From NCBI GenBank assembly GCA_036937835.1, contig CM072868.1, forward strand, positions 4,898,001-4,962,000: 64,000 nucleotides of DNA. The letters are read 5' to 3'. Both the position numbers and the translations under genes were made by a program. This DNA comes from Pampus argenteus (taxonomy: Eukaryota > Chordata > Actinopteri > Scombriformes > Stromateidae). A model generated the notes under the pieces. It did no database searches, was not told where the DNA came from, and saw nothing but the letters and a program-made list of their open reading frames with translations. Of this stretch, positions 53,187 to 63,870 are shown in pieces (within the stretch, counting starts at the first letter, position 1; every line of letters starts with the position of its first letter).

Positions 53187-53873
53187 GGCGATGATACTGC
53201 TTAAAATAAACAATAGCTGTAGCGCTTTTTTTTAAAAACAAAAAACAAAAAACAAAACTGCTTTCTCGAGGTTTTCTCACTTTAATACATACAAATGTTG
53301 CTTTTTCAGGATAAAATAACTCGCTGTAGAAAAGCAAGTAGTCTTAATGAAACATATTTAAGCGGTATATACATGCAGTTAAACGCCAGAGCAACTTTCC
53401 TAATCATACTGCTAAGTGCTATCTAAGCTAGCGAGCGAAGTTTGTTTCTAGTCGGACTGTTTCGTGCGACACACACACACAGGAAACACGCGTACGGAGC
53501 ACCAGAAACAGTGGCACCGTCACATTTTGTTCCCTCTGTTGTCTGCATGTGTCAGCTGGGATTTTCTGCTAAATCAGCGTGTGATTTTTTTTTATTTATT
53601 TATTTATTTTTGTTTTTTGGGGGAAAAATAGTTTTGCTGCTTTTTTTTCTTGAGCTTTATGGTTCAGTAAACTAGCTAAGTGGACTATGTCGGGATTAAA
53701 GCCTTCATCCGCACAAAGTAAACGAAACTGAGAACTGTGAAGGGTTTTTAACTTCCGTTTGTGGCAGTAAGTTGAATTTACAACGTTTACAAGCATCATT
53801 GTTATAAGCAGCATTATAAATCCTGGTATTTCTGATTTCTATTGATCTATTGATTCTGGTGTTTAGGTGAACA
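53187..53873. promoter_or_regulatory. Shared rwdd2b/usp16 intergenic region: divergent promoter and usp16 noncoding first exon
   Basis: The two start codons are 687 bp apart on opposite strands, so both transcripts must start here. On the + strand an ETS-like ACTTCCG sits at about 53750. A strong donor GGCA/GTAAGT at 53766/53767 pairs with the acceptor GTTTAG ending at 53866, which implies a 100-bp intron in the usp16 5' UTR, with the coding exon starting at 53867. A (CA)n near 53471 and T-rich runs near 53590 and 53645 lie between. No TATA box was recognised. Human RWDD2B and USP16 are also head to head, which supports a shared promoter. Confidence 0.6.
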
Positions 53874-56800
53874 ATGGGGAAGAAAAGGGGGAAGGACAAG
53901 AGCTCCAGAGAGGACGATGACATTGATCTGGCAGGTAAATAATATGTCATCAGTTTTCATGTCATATTACAACCAGTGGATGAGCCTAATGGTGAGTTCG
54001 CTTCACTTTCTAATTATTATTATTATTATTATTACATATTTATTTTTGTTTCATAGGTCCATCCTGCAGGCATATTAAGAAGGGGACAGACCAAACTCTT
54101 CTCAAGAAGCTTGCTGGGATTTCTGACTGGGTGAGTTGCCAGGATTGTAAGCATGAAGAAAATAAAGAAAATACCAGCAGCACCGAACCCCAGGAGGAGG
54201 AAACGGAGGCAGCAGCAGTATGGATGTGCTTGAAATGTGGCCATATAGTGAGTTTGTATGATCTATTGATAATTCAGATTGTGATACTGTATGCAGAGAC
54301 TTGTTTTTTTTTAATTAAAATTGCAACTTTTCTACAAGGGATGTGGACGAAACTCTGAGAACCAGCACGCCATCAAACATTACGAGACTCCTCGGTCGGA
54401 CCCACATTGCCTTGTGATCAGCTTGGACAACTGGAGTGTGTGGTGAGCATGTTGCTGCGGTGCGTAAATACATAAGCATATGTTAGGTTTTAAAAAAAAC
54501 GGGGAGTTTACTTGTTCTTTGTATTATGTGTTGTCAACCCCTCAGGTGTTATATATGTGATGATGAAGTTCAGTACTCCAGAACTGGACATTTGGCTCAA
54601 CTAGTGACTAACCTACAGAAACAAACCTCATCAGATCCCATTAAGAGACCGCAGAAAAGTAAGTACCAGAGCCAAGTTCAGTTTTGTTGGTTCAAAATGT
54701 TGTAATTATATGTCTAATCGGACTCTACTGTGTTGTGTCTGGTTATTTAGGGGTAAAAGAGGAAGACAGCTTGTTGGAAGTAGAGCAGAAGACAGACACT
54801 GTGAAAGCAGAGGAAAGTGAGGACAAGGAAAACAAAGAGAACAATAGCTATCAAAAGAAAAACGGCAAGAAAGACAGTGTTGGGAAATCACAAAAATCTG
54901 TCACAATGCAAGACGAGGGTGGTGTTTGTGTAAAGGGGCTGAGCAACCTGGGAAACACATGTTTCTTTAATGCAGTGATTCAGGTAAGAACATACCTTTT
55001 TTTTAGTAGGATGCTAGTCTCGAGTTAAAATGAGAGCAATCTTAAATCCTTGTTTTATTTTTTTAATACATTATTTGCCCTTTTCCAGAACCTCTCGCAA
55101 ACACAGCTGTTAAGACAGACTCTCAACGAAGTGACAAAGGAGAAAATGAACCTCAACGTTGAACCTACTGCCTCCTCAGATCTGGTGTGTTGCTGTCACT
55201 CGTAAAATGTTTCATTCTCAAGATGGTTGTTCGTGCTGCCCTATGCTGTTTTATTACCTAAAGACTCGCTTAATTATGATTGCAGGAGCCTATCGTAGTG
55301 CAGGTAGACCAGCCGGGATCTCTGACTTTAGCCATGTGTCAACTCCTCAATGAGATCCAGGAAACTAAGAAGGGTGTGGTAACACCTCGGGAGTTGTTTA
55401 CACAAGTTTGTAAAAAGTGAGTATATTAAGCTGAAACTCAGACTTAAGATGTGCTTTAAATGTACTTCCTTGTCATCAGTACATTGAGCATCGTGTCTCT
55501 TTCTTGCAGGGCTGCCAGGTTCAAAGGATTTCAGCAGCAAGATAGCCAGGAGCTGCTGCGCTACCTGCTGGATGGAATGAGAGCTGAGGAGATTAAGGTA
55601 TGCTCTGTTTCAAACATCTCTATCTATGTATCACACTGGTGACTGTGTGTGTGTTACATGGCAGTGCATTGTATTTACAGCAGAACAGTATTGCATTGTA
55701 TACATTTCTTGTAAGCCATGTGACATGCATTGTACCATGTGCTTAGATTTCACATTGGTACCAAATAATCCACTAATCTCTAAATTTTGACACTATATGC
55801 ACGAAATGAAAAGACTTGTGGCTAAATAGAGCAAAGAAGCTGAAAGTATTTCAGATTCTTTTGATAATTTTGTACATCTTATAAATCTGCCAGATCTCTC
55901 TTTAGGTTATGTTTGACATTTGCATTTAAAGATCATATTTGTTCCTACAGAGAGTGAGCTCAGGGATAATGGAGACATTGAAACAGTCTACAAAAAGCAC
56001 AGATGGAGAACAACTGAAGACGTTAGTTAAAGGTAAAACGATTGCAGTCGCCATCATGACGGCAAGAAAGAGCTTTGGCACGCATTATAGTCTGTTTATT
56101 TTATTTGACAGATGTCAAATGAATTTTTGAATTTCAGAGTATGAGAAAAACGGATTTCCAAAAAACTTTGTTGACCAAGTTTTTGGTGGCGAACTGACCA
56201 GCACTATAATGTGTCAGCAGTGTAAAACGGTATGTACCTGTACCAGCAGCCTATTTTACATTATCATGTTAAAATCAAGGCTAAATGGCCACCATGTTGC
56301 TCTTACAGGTGTCTGTAGTCACAGAGATGTTTCTGGATCTTTCTCTCCCTGTTTCTGACGAGGTAAAGCCCTTATTATGAGTGTCTTTTGACAATTTGTT
56401 GAGCACTGATTTAATTGTGTTTTGTACGAATGTGCCTTTTATTTTATTTTATGAATACGTGTATTCTTATAGGCATATAGAAAAAAGAACCAGAAAAAAG
56501 TAGTTCCGAAGACCAGTGACTCGAGCCAAGATGGCAGAGATAGCCCTGTTTTGACAAATGGAAATGACGACGTTCCCACTGGTAGCAAGTACCAGCAGAA
56601 GAAAGCCAAGAAGCAGGCAAAGAAGCAAGCAAAGGTCTGTAAATGTATATACAATAACACGTTCTTTTTGACGGATGAGTGTTGAATAATTAAGTAACCA
56701 ATTAACTAAATAGCCTGCGTCGCTTCGTCCTACAGCAACAAAAGAGGCAGCAGAAGCTTGAGAGCAGAGTCACTCTGGACAGTCTCATACCTCCAAGCTG

Positions 56801-58331
56801 CACAGAGAACGAACAGGCAGATATTGCTGCAGAGGTCGAAGATGGGGAAAATGCTGACGGTCATGATGGAGTCCCACCGAGTGAAGGAGATTCTGCACAA
56901 ACCAGTGTCTCCGAACAGAACCTGAAGAACCTTGACACGGTCCAGGCCGAGAAGAGCGAAGAAGAGGATTCGGTGATTGACTGTGACTCGTCGGATATGT
57001 CATCCGTCAGCAATCGTTTCACCATCCTATCAGAGGAACAGCAATCGAGGGATAATGTCTTGGATGATGAGAAAATATGCGATATGGATCAGGAAGGAGA
57101 AGCAGACACACAGCTAGTGAGTGAAATGGAGAAAGTAAACTTGGATGATGCCTTCGTAGACCCCGATGCTGTGGAACAATGCGTGGAGAGTGAAGATGAA
57201 CCACCGGAGGCTAAAGACTATACCGTAGTAAACCAGGACCCGGAGTTGGCTTTCCACACGCTGGCTACCAGGACGTCCCCCGAGAAACAGGAGTGTTCAG
57301 TCCAGTTGTGTCTGTTTCAGTTCACAGAAGTGGAAACCCTCACACAGAACAACAGCCTTCTGTGTGTCACCTGCACTAAACGGCAGCCGAGCAAAGACAA
57401 AGCTGGAGGTATCTTGAATCCATCCATAATAATCATATTTCTCCTCTAGTTGTTATTCTTTTGTCTTATTTCTGTTTCTAGTTGGAGATCAATAAAGTTC
57501 ATCATTACACTTCATTTTTCCTTTGTTTAGGGTCCAAAAAGAATATCTACACTGATGCTTTGAAGCAAATGCTGATCTCCTCTCCCCCGCCAGTGCTCAC
57601 TCTTCATTTGAAGAGATTTCAACAGGTGATCCAGTTGGAAAAATCTTCAGCGTTTGCGCACATCTTTGATCCAATACGACTGGCAGCTCAGCTGTTTTTA
57701 AATGAGAGCATGACACATTGCTTTGTATTGATCATTTTTGTCTTCTTCTTCTTTGAATTGTAATGAGACCACTTATCACTGTTTTCCTCTAGAACGGCTA
57801 CAGTATTTCTAAAGTGAACAGACATGTCCACTTCCCTGTGACATTGGATCTTGCCCCTTTTTGTGCAGTCAAATGCAAGGTAAATAACAGGATTAACAGC
57901 TTTTTAATACAATTCAGTACTCTTAAAGATGGATTTTAGAACATTAGCTCAAACACTAACAAAATGTTGTCTCCACGCAGAACATGACAGAGGGAGATAC
58001 TCAGGTTTTGTACAGCCTGTACGGCATTGTAGAGCATAGTGGAACAATGAGGTCAGGCCATTACACAGCCTATGTAAAAGTACGACCTCGGTGCCCTAAA
58101 TCCCCATCTAATGGACATGCAGCGGAAGGTAGGTGTGCCTTAAGGCATGAGAATCAATATAATAAAAAACATGGTCCTAATATTTTAACCATCTCCTCTA
58201 ACTCATCTGTCTTTGCAGAGCTACCCACGGGATCCTGGTTTCATATCAGCGACACAAGCGTCCAGCCTGTGAGCGAGAGCAAAGTCCAGGGTTGCCAAGC
58301 CTACCTCCTCTTCTACGAACGGATCATTTAA
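53874..58331 (+). CDS. usp16: Ubiquitin carboxyl-terminal hydrolase 16, complete, 17 coding exons
   Basis: Cysteine protease that removes ubiquitin from histone H2A and, as reported for the mammalian enzyme, from a 40S ribosomal protein precursor. Exons: 53874-53934, 54057-54247, 54339-54442, 54546-54658, 54751-54983, 55089-55184, 55286-55416, 55510-55597, 55951-56032, 56138-56229, 56309-56362, 56473-56634, 56736-57408, 57531-57625, 57793-57879, 57981-58128 and 58219-58331. The phases join to 840 residues; human is about 820. A UBP zinc finger occupies about residues 22-145 (CRHIKKG, CQDCKHE, CLKCGH, GCGRN, HCLVISLDNWSVWCYICDDE). The USP Cys box GNTCFFNAVIQ places the nucleophile at Cys227. 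The QQQDSQELLRYLLDGM box follows, and the His box SGTMRSGHYTAY places His781. The large acidic exon at 56736 is an insert inside the catalytic domain, preceded by a lysine-rich, NLS-like KKAKKQAKKQAK. Confidence 0.97.
54010..54034. repeat. (ATT)n microsatellite in a usp16 intron
   Basis: About seven ATT units lie 22 bp before the acceptor of the second coding exon. Confidence 0.85.
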
Positions 58332-58626
58332 TCAAACTTGTGTGTGTCAAGAAATCCAAACATGCCAACCTGCTGCTGTTGCTGCTGCTGCTTCAGCTCT
58401 TCAATATAAGGGATCTAACACATTTGACCAACCTCAACCCGTTTTGTTATTGATTTAAACCTGACTGTGCTGAAATGATATTTGATATAAATGATCAGAG
58501 AAGACATGTGACAGTGTTGATATTTCATCATACTAGTAGTAGAGACAGTCAAATATTAGACAAATAAATATTGGCAAGGTGATGCGACGAACGTGGACAT
58601 TGAACAGATTGTGGTGATTTGTACAC

Positions 58627-58663
58627 AATAAATCAATAAAAGTTATCAATTTCAATAAATAAA
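58627..58663 (+). terminator. usp16: usp16 polyadenylation signal cluster
   Basis: Several AATAAA hexamers (58627, 58635, 58654 and an overlapping one) lie about 300 bp after the usp16 stop and are followed by a G/T-rich stretch (TTGGGTGGGAGTGCAGGGGGG). This is the usual layout of a vertebrate poly(A) site. Confidence 0.65.
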
Positions 58664-58789
58664 CAAAAGTTGGGTGGGAGTGCAGGGGGGCAAAATTTGT
58701 ATGAAATATTTATATGTTTATTTTTTACTAGTATCATGTAATGAAATTCTTTAAAATGTGAAAAGTTTCTCCTGTCTTGTTTACTGTTT

Positions 58790-58922
58790 CCTACTGAGCA
58801 TGCGCAGACTAGTTTTTTCCTGGGCCAAACTGTCACATGAGAGGACAGTCTGCTTCCGGGATGACCAGCTCCATCTCTTCTTAACATTTTCTAATAGCGG
58901 TATTATTACGCTGACATGGCAG
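58790..58922 (+). promoter_or_regulatory. bach1: Probable bach1 promoter and noncoding first exon
   Basis: An NRF1-like GCATGCGCA lies at 58798-58806, an E-box-like TCACATGA near 58831 and an ETS-like CTTCCGGGA near 58852. These core-promoter elements cluster within 70 bp. A donor GGCAG/GTCAGT at 58922/58923 would splice to the acceptor GCAG ending at 60185, giving a 1.26-kb intron before the coding exon. The exact start site cannot be read from sequence. The inference rests on the motif cluster and on the position between the usp16 poly(A) signals and the bach1 ATG. Confidence 0.45.
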
Positions 58923-60203
58923 GTCAGTGAACGTTTTTAAATGAATAATTATAAAGTAAAAATCACCGTTTCCGGAGGTTGTGTGTGTTTTTATTATTTT
59001 ATTTTTATATTAGCTAACAACAGGAATACGTGTTTCGCTCCGTACAGTAGTTTAACGGCTAACGGTCGGCCTACTGTAAAGCTTCGACGTTTTAATCCTT
59101 TCTAACCGTTATCAGCCTCAATAGAGAATGTCGAATAAATTTTAAATTTAGTCGACAGACATATTAACTAAAAAAAAATCTTCACTAGCTTTGGATATTT
59201 AGTTAACGTTTGTCCACCGTCTGGCCCTGTTCAGCAACTTAGCTAAGCATGAGTCAGCATTTTAAACATGTCTCAAAGTAAAAAAAAAAAAAAAGCAGTT
59301 AAAATAATAAACCTAACTTTTAACCTAGCTAGCTAGTTTTTATTTCGTCAGTTATCGTTATGTTAACATGTTTAACGTCATATGCATGCATTTTGACATT
59401 AGCGCATCATATGTTGCTAACCTGTAATAGCCTGTAGTTAAAGACGTGTAGTCTCGTATAGAAATGACATGCTGAGTGTCGTTGAGACATGTCCCATGAT
59501 GTCGATGCCTGTTAATAGCAGTATAAAAGTATATTTGCAGCAGTAATATTAACTACTTGTTTACGTTAAATGTATTTGCAGTAATGTCAGGATGAAAAAC
59601 TATTTCAGATGCATCTCAAGGGATCACTTATACTTTTAATGCTTGGTGTTTTTTTTTTTTTAATGATTTTTCTAACATTGCACATACAGACAGAAACCAA
59701 CAAGGCTGCAACAAACTATTAATTTCTTTATTGATTAATCTACGAATTATCATCTAGATGTATTGATGAATTGTCAACTAGTAGTGAAAAATCCCAACCC
59801 TAAATTCTTGTGTGTGTGTGTATATATATATATATATTAGTTAATTAATCGATTAGTACTATTTTAATCTAATCAGGCTCACAAATCGTTTCTTGCTTTA
59901 TTTCCTGTAAACTTACATACATGTTAATAAAATCTCAGCATTATGTTCTGTGATAGTAAATTGAATATATTTGGGTTGTGGACTGTTGGTCAAAACAAAT
60001 CAAAGACATCTTCGTTTGCATTGTTGGGAAATGATGGTTTTAGACCAAATGACTCATCAGTTAATTGAGAAAATAAGTGGCTGCAGCCGTAATCACAGTC
60101 ATGAGTGTACCACATTGTGGTCTGTTTTGTTTATTGTGATCATGTTGTTCATTTCGACGTCCTCCTCACTCCTTCTGTCACGCAGGCTGAGCTCGTAGGA
60201 ACC

Positions 60204-63034
60204 ATGTCGCTCCAAGCCCCTCGCATGTCAGTGTTCACTTTTCAGTCCGCAGTGCACAGTGCTCACGTTCTCCAGTGTCTGAATGAGCAGCGGGAGCGAG
60301 ACGTCCTGTGCGATGTGACAGTTGTGGTGGAGAACAGGAGCTTTCGGGCCCACTGCTCCGTCTTGGCTTCCTGCAGCGAATACTTTCACAGCAGGGTCTC
60401 CAACGTCACCAGACAGAATCCCATCATCACCTTGCCCGACGAGGTCGGTGTCCTGCTGTTCAGCTGAAGGATTTGGGGAATGATTCATACTGCGAATGAT
60501 TTATTCTGTGCATTAATAAAATGTCACGGTGGTATTAGTATCTGTCATTGTTAAATTCATTAAGTTTATTCATTAGTGGCAAGATAGTTGTTCTAAAAGA
60601 TTTACAATACAAACACGGCTTTGAGTAACATGACTTTTGGTCCAATTTGCAGTTGTGTGACTAAAATGTGACTCATATCTGTGACAACAACAATATATCT
60701 GTCGGTCCTGCAGAGAGTAATGTAGTATGATAAAACTTTGTTTATTTATATTGTGTAAAACACTGTTACACATTTCAGGACAGGTATGCAACAGTCCTTT
60801 TGTAGTCTGGTACTTTTTGAGCTGGTTAAGTCTCATTGCAGTGTTTTCATACATAGTGGTATGATATTATGCTATAACAATTTGCTGCGTGTCGTTTCTC
60901 CGCAGGTGACTGTGGAGGGATTCGAACCTTTGCTTCAGTTCGCCTACACGTCAAAGCTGCTCTTCACCAAAGAAAACATTCAAGCCATTCAAAGCAGTGC
61001 TGATTTTTTGGGATTTCACAACTTGGAGTCAACATGCTTTGATTTCCTCATCCCAAAGTTTTCTGATGGTCAAAGAACCTCACAGGAGGTCAAGCGTAGA
61101 GTCTGTTGTCGGAGTCGGGATCCCGGTACAAGTTTTGGCTCCAGCGTGGAGAGCAGCCAACCGAAATCAGTTGAGTCACACAACCCGGTGCCTTCAGGAG
61201 GTGATGAAGAAACAGACTTCCCATCGCAGTGTGCTCAGACCGCACAGGGTCAAACAAACAGCGGGGAAGAACACTTCTGTTTGGATCACTGTGGGCCACA
61301 AATGGCCCCCTTATCTCTGGAGTTAACAGCAACTGGTGTGTGCCCCATGTTGTCATTGCCGTGCCCAGACTCCGACAAAGCGGATCCCTCTCAGTTTTAC
61401 GAAAGAGACATTTTAGAGATGGACGACGTGTGTAATCAGAGTGAGTTGAGTTTGTCAGACTGCGACTTACCCTGTGAGCTGTCAACCCCCGGAGATGTGA
61501 CTGAGTCAGAGCTCATTCAGCCAGCAGGCAGCGATGTTAAACAGACTGTTGAAACGCTTGGTGCTGAAACCAACTGTAACCCCGGTTCATGTCCACTCAA
61601 CACACCAGGGGCTGAAGACTGCAGTGAGTTATTGGAGCAGAGTGAGACTGCCCTTGAACAGAGAATGTCAGACTCTACACTGACTGCTCTAAGCCATGAA
61701 GAGGGACTCGGGGAGAGGAGCAGCGTGGAGAGGGAGGTGGCTGAACATCTGGCAAAGGGATTTTGGTCTGACCTATGCCCATCTCATGCTCAACCACTCC
61801 CACTGGACCCCATGGACCAAAACAATCTGGCAAAAGCATCAGACTTTCATTGGCTTAAACAGTTGGACCTGAGCTCTAATGCAGGAGACTGTCCCTTCCT
61901 CAGGGACTTTGAGACAGGTGATGACCCGGCCTCACGCACTGACGACCTTTCCCAATCCGAGAAGAGCCCCTGCATGTACTCCCCACTCAACTCAGGGGAT
62001 GATTCGGACCTGGACACAGATGGAGATACGGAGGCCAACAACAAAAGAGCAGCAGAGGTCATTGTAAAATACGGCTGATGTTTGCTTTTGGAAAGTTTAA
62101 CTAAAATAACTTAACTTTGAATCCCTGTACTCTACAGATTCACCTCCCATTCCCAGTTCAGCAGATCTCAGCACTGACCCGGAGTGCCTTCCAGCAGCTT
62201 CTGAGAAACTATCAGCTGACTCAAGACCAGCTGGAGTTTGTCCATGACGTCCGTCGACGGAGCAAAAACCGCGTGGCTGCGCAGCGCTGCAGAAAGAGAA
62301 AACTAGACAGCATACAACAGCTAGAATGTGAAATCAAAGCATTGGTAAGTTTTGTTTCTAATTGAGTCTTTAGTTAACTGGCAGGTTTATTTCATTAGAC
62401 CTGATCAAAAAGTGGATCTACTAATCACTCCACTCAAAAAGCAAGAACTATTTGTGACAGCAGGTTGATGCTTCTCGCCCACTTGTACTTTTAAATATCA
62501 TTGCTAACAAATCAAAGAGGATTGAACCAGTCAGTTCTAAGCTCCACTGAGTGGGTATTTCATTTTACCAGGTAATGTTTAGTTGCACATAAACAAAGGT
62601 TTATGACATGAAAATGAGTTGAGACTGACTTGAGTTGCGCTGTCATCCGTACTCTACAGAAAAGTAAGAGAGAGAGGCTGATGCAGCAGCAAGCTGAACT
62701 GGTGCAAAACCTGGAGGATGCGCGGCAGAGTCTTTGCGGGTTATGTAAGACTGTCAGCATCGAGTCTGGCTCTGATCAGGATCACCTGCAGTTTCACGGC
62801 AAGCTCTCCACACCAGACTTCCCCACCTCCTCCCCAGTCCTTGTGATTAAAGATGATGAGGCCCAGATCACTATAGAAATGGTAAATTGTTCCTCGGAGC
62901 CTGATCGAAGCGGTCAACCTGTAGAAACTGTTGAAATCGCTGCTCCACAAGCCAGCACAAAGACAGAAGAGGCAGACAGCTGCCCCGTCTCTTCTCTCCT
63001 CAATGCTTGTATGGACATGAATGACAGCTTATAA
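60204..63034 (+). CDS. bach1: BTB and CNC homology 1 (BTB-bZIP heme-responsive repressor), complete, four coding exons
   Basis: Transcription factor that pairs with small Maf proteins on MARE/ARE sites and represses heme oxygenase and iron and redox genes; heme binding relieves this. Exons: 60204-60443, 60906-62057, 62138-62344 and 62660-63034, 657 residues. The BTB domain (residues about 15-130) has DVLCDVTVVVENRSFRAHCSVLASCSEYFHSR and FEPLLQFAYTSKLL in consecutive parts. Conserved SSVEREVAEHLAKGFWSD lies mid-protein. The CNC/bZIP part has RRRSKNRVAAQRCRKRK at about 503-519, followed by a leucine zipper. Cys-Pro (heme-type) motifs sit near residues 226, 233, 309, 371, 409 and 641. The ATG follows an acceptor at 60185, so a noncoding exon lies upstream. 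The second exon could end at 62057 or 62063; I chose 62057 because EIHLPF then aligns with the mammalian EVKLPF without an insertion. It is shorter than human BACH1 (736) mainly in the C-terminal tail. Confidence 0.96.
60444..60905 (+). other. bach1: bach1 first coding intron
   Basis: A 462-bp intron between GAG/GTCGGT and CCGCAG. AT-rich; nothing else was recognised. Confidence 0.9.
62345..62659 (+). other. bach1: bach1 intron inside the leucine zipper
   Basis: A 315-bp intron from GTAAGT to CTCTACAG that splits the coiled coil shortly after the basic region. Nothing else was recognised. Confidence 0.9.
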
Positions 63035-63870
63035 TCAGACTCCAGTTCTATTGCCATTTGTAACCATGAAGGACCAGGGGAGTGTATGGAGTGTATCATA
63101 TACTGTAATTCCTGGTAGGAATACATATGCTTTATCGTTTATTTCACTGAATGATTTTCTGCCGGATATTGATATCTTATGTTGACATGGAGAAATGTCA
63201 AACTACCTTCACTGTATTTCTATTATGCATTTCACTGTAGTAAACACAGATTCCAGTATTCATAACTCTGAAGGTGCAGACAACTTTCAGGTAATTTGCA
63301 CACGTTTCCATTTGTGATCCAAGAGGTTGTTCCTCACAATTAAATTTGTCTTTTCTCAGGGAAACTCATAACCTGACGGCTACGATAATTCTCATTGCGC
63401 ACACACACGCACACACACACACACCATCTCCCCTTCTTACACGCTTGTGAATATAAGACATTTCTTTTAAGTTTAAGCTAATTACTCTATCATTATAATC
63501 TCGTCACGTACTGTAATATTCTACCACAATGCTTTGATTAAATATGCACCAACAGAACTTTACAGCTGATTACAATGGATTGTTACAGCTAACATAACTG
63601 CTCATCTGCATTATTTGAATGCCAATGCATAGATTTCATTGTGTCTGTTACAGGGGAACATAAGAAATTATGTGATTTGATGGAAAACGTGCCTTATGCA
63701 GTAGTATAGAATGGATTCAGAAAGATAAAGGCGATCTTTCTATGTTCTTGTCTCAAACACTGTTGCACATTAATGGCATTCTCTTACATTTAAGTCTGTC
63801 TACATGTTGAGTATTTTTATTAAATTGCTTTTATGGATTTAAATAAACAACATTTTGTGTACTATTTATT
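63035..63870 (+). other. bach1: bach1 3' untranslated region with a (CA)n run
   Basis: AT-rich sequence without coding potential runs from the stop to the AATAAA at 63842. It includes a (CA)n microsatellite at about 63399-63424. No other structure was recognised. Confidence 0.55.
63842..63847 (+). terminator. bach1: bach1 polyadenylation signal
   Basis: AATAAA lies about 810 bp after the bach1 stop and is followed by TTTTGTGTACTATTTATTGTGTTT, a U/GU-rich downstream element. It is the only canonical hexamer I noticed after the stop. Confidence 0.6.

Larger units (their letters stand above)
58332..60203 (+). other. usp16 3' UTR, bach1 promoter region and bach1 5' intron
   Basis: The interval runs through the usp16 3' UTR (with a short GCT repeat at 58375-58393), the poly(A) signals at 58627-58663, the promoter-like cluster at 58790-58922 and the inferred bach1 5' intron (58923-60185). 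A (TG)n(TA)n lies at about 59811-59836. No CCT8 or MAP3K7CL exon was recognised. Confidence 0.6.

Noticed and set aside
53187..53213. Upstream extension of the rwdd2b reading frame
   Set aside because: The frame stays open but begins at TTG, not ATG. The first ATG at 53186 sits directly before the conserved N-terminus.
56785..57204. Antisense frames opposite the large usp16 exon
   Set aside because: These are shadows of the real coding strand, which is fixed by continuous splice phases and homology.
61090..61485. 131-codon antisense frame inside bach1
   Set aside because: It is a shadow of the long bach1 coding exon.
62058..62063. Alternative bach1 donor six bases downstream (ATT/GTAAAA)
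   Set aside because: It fits the donor consensus somewhat better and keeps the frame, but adds Val-Ile next to Ile-His, whereas splicing at 62057 aligns without a gap. It remains possible as a minor form.
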